Below the pieces are notes generated by a model. It did no database searches. It saw nothing but the letters and a program-made list of their open reading frames with translations, and was not told the DNA's origin. From Bordetella parapertussis (GTDB lineage Bacteria; Pseudomonadota; Gammaproteobacteria; Burkholderiales; Burkholderiaceae_B): a stretch of DNA of 11,816 nucleotides. Below, in pieces: positions 7,256 to 11,816 of the stretch. The first letter of the stretch is position 1. Every line of letters starts with the position of its first letter. Location of the stretch: the NCBI GenBank assembly GCA_945868195.1, contig CAMBLP010000060.1, forward strand, positions 1-11,816, in the 5' to 3' direction. The translations under genes and the position numbers were made by a program.

Positions 7256-8152
7256 TTAGCGCGTGACCACGATGAGCCAATGGTCGACCAGCAAGGCGGC
7301 AAACAACAGGGAAAGATACAAAATCGAAAACCGAAAGAGCTTGCGCGACAGCTCATCGCTGTAGTGACGGTAGAGTTTCCATGCATACCAAACAAACAAC
7401 CCACCCAGCACCATGGCACACAGAAAATAAAGCCAGCCGCTCATCCCGATGACAAAAGGCAAGGCCGTCGTCGCCATCAATGCAATGCTATAGAGCAAAA
7501 TATGCAACCGCGTAAACTGCTGACCATGCGTCACGGGCAACATGGGCAGGCCAGAGTTTTCGTAATCGCGTGTCCTGTAGAGCGCGAGCGCCCAAAAGTG
7601 CGGAGGCGTCCAGATAAAAATGATCAACACGAGCAACCAGGCTTCAGCAGGCACAGCATCCGCGACGGCTGCCCAGCCAAGCGCGGGAGGCATTGCACCC
7701 GACAAACCACCGATCACAATGTTCTGTGGCGTACGCGGCTTGAGGATGACGGTATAAATGACGGCATACCCGACAAACGTTGCAAAGGTCAGCCACATCG
7801 TAAGTGGATTGACCCAGCGATACAGCACAAACATTCCGATCCCGCCTAGGGCACCCGAAAAAAGTATCACCTGCGCGGATGAAATGGTCCCCGTCGCCGT
7901 CGCGCGGCGAGCAGTACGCAACATCCGTGCATCAACGCGTTGCTCTATTAGACAATTGACGGCAAAAGCGGCGGCGGCCAATAACCAGATACCAATGGTG
8001 CCGGCGATGACCTTTTGCATATCGGGCAAGGTCGGCGTAGCCAGAAACATGCCGATCACAGCGCAAAAAACGGCGAGCTGCGTCACGCGCGGTTTCGTCA
8101 GCACGAGATACTGTCTTAAAAGGCTCGGGGATGTGGCAGTCAAACTAGACAT
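7256..8152 (-). CDS. ctaB: Protoheme IX farnesyltransferase (heme O synthase)
   Basis: CtaB (also called CyoE or COX10) attaches a farnesyl group to heme B to give heme O, the first step towards heme A. The 298-residue product is a polytopic inner-membrane UbiA-type prenyltransferase with about nine hydrophobic segments. TKPRV lies at residues 19-23. The prenyl-diphosphate/Mg site is [15 protein letters not shown] (66-80), in which Glu70 replaces the Asp found in the E. coli and Bacillus versions; I recall this NCL(I/V)EQ form from other betaproteobacteria, so it is probably a lineage feature. [17 protein letters not shown] (133-149) and [10 protein letters not shown] (181-190), followed by [12 protein letters not shown] (195-206), complete the family pattern. 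The ATG at 8152 has no clear Shine-Dalgarno sequence. It follows ctaA after 90 bp, the second-longest gap in this block, and directly abuts the SCO gene downstream. Confidence 0.96.
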   Translation of the reverse strand: MSSLTATSPSLLRQYLVLTKPRVTQLAVFCAVIGMFLATPTLPDMQKVIAGTIGIWLLAAAAFAVNCLIEQRVDARMLRTARRATATGTISSAQVILFSGALGGIGMFVLYRWVNPLTMWLTFATFVGYAVIYTVILKPRTPQNIVIGGLSGAMPPALGWAAVADAVPAEAWLLVLIIFIWTPPHFWALALYRTRDYENSGLPMLPVTHGQQFTRLHILLYSIALMATTALPFVIGMSGWLYFLCAMVLGGLFVWYAWKLYRHYSDELSRKLFRFSILYLSLLFAALLVDHWLIVVTR

Positions 8153-8242
8153 GGTGACTATTTAAATGAAACGTACACCATTGTAATGGCAAGCTCGCCT
8201 GAGCAGCGGGCGTCAGTGAACCCCACTCGCTTTCGTCCTCAA

Positions 8243-9268
8243 CTAAACCTGATGTGTCGAAGAGGCTCTGGCGGTATGACCAAGGCGAAACAGCAGTGTC
8301 ACCGTCGCCAAAACCAACCCTGCCGCACCACCGTTATGTAAAACAGCAATCAACAAGGGCCATTGGAAGAAAATCGTTGTCAGTCCGGTAAACAACTGCG
8401 CGGCTAGCAAAGCCAAAACAAGCTGCGAAGGACCCTTGAGCCCAGGATCAGACATGAGCCTCCAGCTCAACAGGCCCATAAAAGCAAAAATCACAAAAGC
8501 AAAGTTACGGTGTACCCAATGAATCCCCGTCAATGCCGTTTGCGAAATCATTTCTCCGCTGGGCATTTCTCCCAAACCGCGTACCAGCGAAAACCCACTT
8601 TTCAGATCCATGGACGGATACCAGCTGCCATTGCACTTTGGGAAGTCCATACACGCTAATGCTGCGTAGTTCGTACTCACCCAACCGCCAAGCGCGATCT
8701 GCGCAAACAATAACGCAAGGCCCGCCGCAACCCAGGGTTTGAAGCGAAGCGATGTTAGCTTGACTGCTGGGTAAGGACGCTCACGCGCTGCCAGCCAGGT
8801 CATCAGCGCTAAGAGCGACATGCCTCCCAATAGGTGCACTGTCACGATCAGGGGCATGAGCTTCATCGTCACGGTCCATGCACCGAACGCACCTTGCAAG
8901 CACACTGCCGCCAAGGTGAAGATCGCCAACTTGGGCGAGTATTCGAATTTTTCGCGGTGACGCCAAGCCATCCAAGAAATCATAATAATCAGAAAACCCA
9001 GAAACGCACCCACATAGCGATGGATCATTTCAATCCACGCCTTCGGTAAGGTCACGGGACCGTCAGGCATGACTTGCACCGCTTGTCTGATGGACTCAAT
9101 GGCGCCAATCGGCGTCACACTGCCATAACAGCCGGGCCAGTCTGGACATCCTAACCCTGAGTCAGTCAGGCGCACAAACGCGCCAAACATGATGAGATCC
9201 AATGTCAAGAACCATGTCAAAAAAATGAGCTTTCGATATCGGCTTCTGGGTGTTGCGACCTGCTTCAT
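8243..9268 (-). CDS. ctaA: Heme A synthase (COX15/CtaA family)
   Basis: CtaA oxidises the C8 methyl of heme O to a formyl group, giving the heme A of aa3-type oxidase. The 341-residue product has about eight membrane helices in two four-helix halves. The first half carries FVRLTDSGLGCPDWPGC, with the periplasmic pair Cys41/Cys47, then WIEMIHRYVGAF (His83) and IVTVHLLGGM (His145). The second half repeats the pattern with ACMDFPKC (Cys206/Cys212), GIHWVHRNF (His250, His253) and LHNGGAAG (His311). These histidines are the expected heme ligands, and both cysteine pairs seen in many bacterial forms are kept. Its ATG at 9268 directly follows the stop of the SCO-like gene as TAAATG. ctaB lies next downstream, so both steps of heme A synthesis are together. 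Confidence 0.97.
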   Translation of the reverse strand: MKQVATPRSRYRKLIFLTWFLTLDLIMFGAFVRLTDSGLGCPDWPGCYGSVTPIGAIESIRQAVQVMPDGPVTLPKAWIEMIHRYVGAFLGFLIIMISWMAWRHREKFEYSPKLAIFTLAAVCLQGAFGAWTVTMKLMPLIVTVHLLGGMSLLALMTWLAARERPYPAVKLTSLRFKPWVAAGLALLFAQIALGGWVSTNYAALACMDFPKCNGSWYPSMDLKSGFSLVRGLGEMPSGEMISQTALTGIHWVHRNFAFVIFAFMGLLSWRLMSDPGLKGPSQLVLALLAAQLFTGLTTIFFQWPLLIAVLHNGGAAGLVLATVTLLFRLGHTARASSTHQV

Positions 9269-9937
9269 TTATCCAATCCTAGAGGTCTTGATGAGCATAC
9301 GAATATCCTTGCGGAACATTTCTGGATCAGCCACAGCAGGGTATTGCAACATCAAATTACCTAAGGGATCGATCACCCATATCGGAGTCGAGAGACCTTG
9401 ACGGGCCTGCTCCGGAGTGACCGATCCAGGCGCGCCACCCAACAAGAATTGTTGGAGCGCAACTGGGTTCACGCGAACCATGACGGCACCCTTGTAAGCC
9501 TCAAGCACTTTTTCCGGAACGGGTGCGTCATCGGTGATAAACCAGACCCGTGCCAGACGCTCGACATGCTTGCCTTGACTCGCATGGGTATTTCTGATGA
9601 TGTAGAGCTTGCGCGCACATGCGTCAGGACAGGCGGCGCCATCGGCAGCCATCATGATCCACTTTCCCTTGAGAGAGCTTAGATCAAAGGGCTTGCCATC
9701 CAGCGTCGTTAAGGGCAGGTCCTTAGCGGTCGGCATGGGCCGCTGAGGTTGCACAAGCTCGCCATACGCCGCGCTCCCTTCTGGCCGTAATTCCGGATTG
9801 AAATACACAAGAAGTGCCGCAACCACTGGCGCCAAGCTCATCAGCATGATGATGATGAGAGGCGTCTTGGAGCGAAGCTTCTTTTGTGCAGCACCCTGTT
9901 GGATGCCTGTTTTATTGTTGGAGGACGATTCAGTCAC
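9269..9937 (-). CDS. Membrane-anchored SCO/thioredoxin-like protein of oxidase assembly block
   Basis: The 222-residue product has a polar N-terminus, one membrane helix (about residues 26-45) and a periplasmic thioredoxin-like domain. LTTLDGKPFDLSSLKGKW (76-93) leads to GAACPDACARK, with Cys103 and Cys107 spaced CxxxC as in SCO proteins. The later strand PIWVIDPLGNLMLQYP matches the thioredoxin/SCO core, but I find no histidine where SCO proteins have DHSxxFY. It may therefore reduce disulphides in oxidase subunits instead of carrying copper, which is inference. Similar genes lie between SURF1 and ctaA in many Burkholderiales, usually as uncharacterised proteins. The start is GTG at 9937, preceded by GGAA. 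No in-frame ATG lies upstream before a stop codon, and the next in-frame ATG (residue 31) is inside the membrane helix. Its stop abuts the ctaA start. Confidence 0.85.
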   Translation of the reverse strand: MTESSSNNKTGIQQGAAQKKLRSKTPLIIIMLMSLAPVVAALLVYFNPELRPEGSAAYGELVQPQRPMPTAKDLPLTTLDGKPFDLSSLKGKWIMMAADGAACPDACARKLYIIRNTHASQGKHVERLARVWFITDDAPVPEKVLEAYKGAVMVRVNPVALQQFLLGGAPGSVTPEQARQGLSTPIWVIDPLGNLMLQYPAVADPEMFRKDIRMLIKTSRIG

Positions 9938-10022
9938 AGCAGTTCCATCTTTCAGTCATCTACGTTTATCTAAGTAGCAATTTACAGCGAATGCTAAGGG
10001 GGACCAGAATATCAGCACAAGA

Positions 10023-10817
10023 TTACGGTGATTGCTGACGCCTTAGACGCCTCCAAACCACCACCAAAAATGCGCTCAGCACAATGCCCGCAAAGCCAAA
10101 CCACTGCATTGCATAGCCTACGTTTTTATCTGCATCAACAGAAGGCTCTGGCCAAACTCGCTTTAAACCATCCGAGTCACCGCCTGCGGTCTGCATGAGC
10201 ACCGTCGGCAAAAACTTAATCCCCGTTATCTGCGCGTATATTGCTAAATCGAGATTTTGCAATCGAGGCAGCAACTCAGGGTCTACTTCGCTCGATCGCG
10301 GCTGGACCGTCCCTGTCCACCCTTGGGGTAGATTCACTGCGGCATTTGCTTCACTTGTCCAGAGCTCAAAGAGTCTCGGCACCCGAACAGCCAGCTCACC
10401 CTCGATTTTAACGGGTAAGTTTGTCGTTGGGATATTTGTCACTGGACGATTTGCAATAGGTCTTTCAAACCATCCTCTCAGCACAAGGACCGCCGTATCC
10501 TTATCCAGCATCAACGGCATCGCTAGCCAAAGGCCAGGCTTACCCTCAAGATTTCGATTATCGAGCAAGACACTCCACTCACTACGCCAGCGACCTGCGG
10601 CTTGGGCGGGTCTCCAGGCGCGCAATTCAGAATCTGCGATTTCAGGCACTATGCGAATAGGCGGTGCACGCCTGCCTGCCTCGAGAGTAGCGGCCACCTC
10701 TCTGCGTTGCTCCGCACGCTCAAGCTGCCATCGACCGAGCATGACACAGACCATAGCCACTACCCCTAGAAGTATTAAGGCAATCCAGGTCAGTCTATTT
10801 GAGGTAGCGTGCTTCAT
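10023..10817 (-). CDS. SURF1 family cytochrome c oxidase biogenesis protein
   Basis: SURF1 helps insert heme A into subunit I of aa3-type oxidase. The 264-residue product has the family layout: one membrane helix at each end (about 9-28 and 240-256) and a large periplasmic domain between. Motifs in order are LGRWQLERAEQR (27-38), GRWRSEWSVLLDNR (75-88), GLWLAMPL (95-102), VLVLRGWF (110-117) and the C-terminal NVGYAMQWFGFAG (232-244). The length suits bacterial members. The ATG at 10817 lies seven bases after a possible -10 box (GATTAT on the minus strand) and lacks a Shine-Dalgarno sequence, so the message may be nearly leaderless. The gene starts the assembly block and diverges from the DUF2909 gene. 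The next gene, SCO-like, begins 85 bp downstream. Confidence 0.95.
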   Translation of the reverse strand: MKHATSNRLTWIALILLGVVAMVCVMLGRWQLERAEQRREVAATLEAGRRAPPIRIVPEIADSELRAWRPAQAAGRWRSEWSVLLDNRNLEGKPGLWLAMPLMLDKDTAVLVLRGWFERPIANRPVTNIPTTNLPVKIEGELAVRVPRLFELWTSEANAAVNLPQGWTGTVQPRSSEVDPELLPRLQNLDLAIYAQITGIKFLPTVLMQTAGGDSDGLKRVWPEPSVDADKNVGYAMQWFGFAGIVLSAFLVVVWRRLRRQQSP

Positions 10818-10820
10818 GTC

Positions 10821-10854
10821 TGCGATAATCTCGACTTTCAGTGAGGGCTGTCAT
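10821..10854. promoter_or_regulatory. Overlapping divergent promoters for DUF2909 gene and SURF1
   Basis: Only 35 bp separate the two divergent start codons. On the plus strand TGCGATAAT (10821-10829) is an extended -10 element, placing a start of transcription near 10836 and leaving a short leader with the GAGGG ribosome-binding site. On the minus strand the same bases give GATTAT (10830-10825), with ATGACA (10854-10849) as a -35 box at 18-bp spacing, five of six bases matching TTGACA. The two -10 boxes share five bases. The minus -35 overlaps the DUF2909 start codon. The boxes can be seen; activity is inferred. Confidence 0.45.
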
Positions 10855-11056
10855 GCGTTATTTAGTGATTCTTGCGTTTGTTGGCATTTTAGGCAGCTTA
10901 GGCTCTGCGCTGTTCTATCTCATGCGCGACAAAGGGACATCAAATAAAACCGTCAATGCCCTGACTGTCCGCATTGGACTTTCCGTTGCGCTTTTTCTTT
11001 TCCTGTTGTTTTCCCATTGGATGGGCTGGATTGAAACGACAGGCTTTAAACGCTAG
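10853..11056 (+). CDS. Small twin-transmembrane protein, DUF2909 family
   Basis: This 67-residue inner-membrane protein has two hydrophobic helices, residues 3-24 (LVILAFVGILGSLGSALFYL) and about 40-59. They are joined by a short basic loop, RDKGTSNKTVNALTVR (25-40). This matches the twin-transmembrane DUF2909 family found beside SURF1 and coxC in Burkholderiales. No biochemical role is known to me; its place suggests a part in oxidase assembly or stability, which is inference. I chose the ATG at 10853 because GAGGG lies at 10843-10847. The in-frame GTG at 10841 overlaps that ribosome-binding site and would add four residues. The gene is opposite in strand to its neighbours, with its own extended -10 promoter and a strong terminator 20 bp after its stop. 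Confidence 0.88.
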   Translation: MRYLVILAFVGILGSLGSALFYLMRDKGTSNKTVNALTVRIGLSVALFLFLLFSHWMGWIETTGFKR

Positions 11057-11067
11057 GGCCTCTCACT

Positions 11068-11103
11068 AAAAAAAACGGGCCAGCTTCATGCTGGCCCTTT
11101 TTT
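11068..11103. terminator. Bidirectional rho-independent terminator
   Basis: An eight-base-pair perfect stem, GGGCCAGC (11077-11084) and GCTGGCCC (11090-11097), encloses the loop TTCAT. Six T's follow (11098-11103), and eight A's precede the stem at 11068-11075. The hairpin is therefore followed by a T-tract on both strands. On the plus strand it ends the DUF2909 message. On the minus strand it ends the coxC message, whose stop is at 11142. Confidence 0.93.
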
Positions 11104-11141
11104 ATACTGCACAACATGTGCAATGCTGCGAGAGGAGTACC

Positions 11142-11816
11142 TTAGAACCAATACACAAAGATATACAGCCCAAGCCAGACAACGTCAACAAAGTGCCAAT
11201 ACCATGCGGCACCTTCAAAACCAAAATGATTGTCGGCCGTGAAATGGCCTTTCAACATACGAACCCAAATGACTGCCAACATCGTAGCACCCAACAACAC
11301 GTGAAAACCGTGAAAGCCCGTCAGCATGTAAAAGAGCGAACCGTAGGCGCCTGAATCAAAACGAAGATTCAATGACGAGTAGGCATAAAAGTATTCGTAA
11401 GCCTGACAGGCCACAAAGACAAAGCCAAGCACAATCGTGGCAAACAGCCAGAAAATAGATTTGCTGCGATGATTTTCACGCAAAGCATGATGTGAAATCG
11501 TCAGCGTGACACCTGAAGCCAACAACAACGCCGTATTGATCGTCGGCAACCAGAAAGGGCCCATGGTTTCGAACGCCTCAACCACGCCTGCAGGTCCGAG
11601 ATTTGGCCAGACCGCATTAAACTCTGGCCACAATAATTGCTTGTGATCCAAGTCGCCAAGCCATGGCATCGTGACAACACGCGTATACCAAAGCGCGCCA
11701 AAAAACGCCGCAAAGAACATGACTTCGGAGAAAATAAACCAGCTCATGCTCCAGCGATACGAGGCATCGATGCGCTTGCTGTTCAAGCCTGCTTCGGACT
11801 CCCGGATAGCGTCCCC
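11142..11816 (-). CDS. coxC: Cytochrome c oxidase subunit III (5' end cut by window)
   Basis: CoxC is the third core subunit of aa3-type cytochrome c oxidase in the inner membrane. The frame is open from the right edge to the TAA at 11142, giving 224 codons; about 60 N-terminal residues are missing relative to family members. A TTG at 11786 is an internal leucine codon, since the reading continues upstream as family-like sequence (AIRESEAGL). Motifs are YRWSMSWFIFSEVMFF with the conserved membrane Glu, TGFHGFHVLLGA, and the C-terminal AAWYWHFVDVVWLGLYIF. Five hydrophobic helices can be counted in the visible part. The upstream cox genes presumably lie beyond the right edge, and the gene ends in the bidirectional terminator. 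Confidence 0.97.
   Translation of the reverse strand, partial: GDAIRESEAGLNSKRIDASYRWSMSWFIFSEVMFFAAFFGALWYTRVVTMPWLGDLDHKQLLWPEFNAVWPNLGPAGVVEAFETMGPFWLPTINTALLLASGVTLTISHHALRENHRSKSIFWLFATIVLGFVFVACQAYEYFYAYSSLNLRFDSGAYGSLFYMLTGFHGFHVLLGATMLAVIWVRMLKGHFTADNHFGFEGAAWYWHFVDVVWLGLYIFVYWF

Noticed and set aside
7280..7849. Plus-strand 189-residue open frame opposite ctaB
   Set aside because: The product is rich in Gln, His, Arg and Lys, as expected from reading membrane-protein codons backwards. ctaB is intact and convincing on the other strand.
10195..10947. Plus-strand 250-residue open frame opposite SURF1
   Set aside because: SURF1 on the minus strand shows clear family motifs over the whole stretch. 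The plus-strand product is serine/arginine-rich without recognisable motifs and would overlap the DUF2909 gene and its promoter.
11142..11786. coxC starting at the TTG at 11786
   Set aside because: The frame stays open to the window edge with family-like residues upstream, so the TTG is an internal leucine codon and the true start lies outside.
1..11816. A defence system, prophage, integrative element or biosynthetic cluster
   Set aside because: No integrase, transposase, tRNA, terminal repeat, nuclease/helicase module or carrier-protein gene was found. The genes are core metabolism and respiration with even composition.

Overview
The window looks like chromosomal DNA of a betaproteobacterium, order Burkholderiales. 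The strongest sign is the gene order around the cytochrome c oxidase assembly genes: coxC, a small DUF2909-type twin-transmembrane protein on the opposite strand, SURF1, a SCO-like CxxxC protein, ctaA, ctaB and a SCO lipoprotein. A PhaM-type polyhydroxyalkanoate granule protein, a DUF3717 protein and a tricarballylate-dehydrogenase-like gene beside an MmgE/PrpD gene fit the same group. By eye the base composition is near 50% GC, low for the order, which would suit a moderate-GC Alcaligenaceae-like or freshwater lineage. I cannot name a genus.

Layout. Almost everything is on the minus strand. Right edge (11142-11816): the 3' part of coxC, ending at a bidirectional terminator that it shares with the convergent plus-strand DUF2909 gene (10853-11056). 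DUF2909 and SURF1 diverge across only 35 bp, which hold a promoter whose -10 box can be read on both strands. SURF1, SCO-like, ctaA, ctaB and sco (10817 down to 6683) run in one direction as a tight respiratory assembly block. It makes heme A (CtaB then CtaA) and supports copper and heme insertion into oxidase (SCO, SURF1). Two of its junctions are TAAATG, with no spacer. The block ends with the sco stop codon overlapping the stop codon of a convergent DUF3717 gene (6447-6686).

Middle (6317-2890): phaM (carbon-storage granule regulator), glmU (UDP-GlcNAc synthesis for the cell envelope) and a DHA2-type drug/metabolite exporter whose start overlaps the glmU stop as ATGA. Left (2763-1): a tcuA-like flavoprotein followed 16 bp later by an MmgE/PrpD gene that runs off the left edge. 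Together they look like a two-step carboxylic acid catabolic unit. The AT-rich gap upstream of tcuA holds a duplicated near-palindrome that could be an operator.

No gene-free stretch exceeds 300 bases. I see no tRNA, rRNA, CRISPR array, insertion sequence or prophage gene. Most of the window is ordinary housekeeping DNA. The parts most worth a second look are the tcuA-mmgE/prpD unit with its paired palindromes, the SCO-like protein without the usual histidine ligand, and the compact promoter and terminator arrangements.
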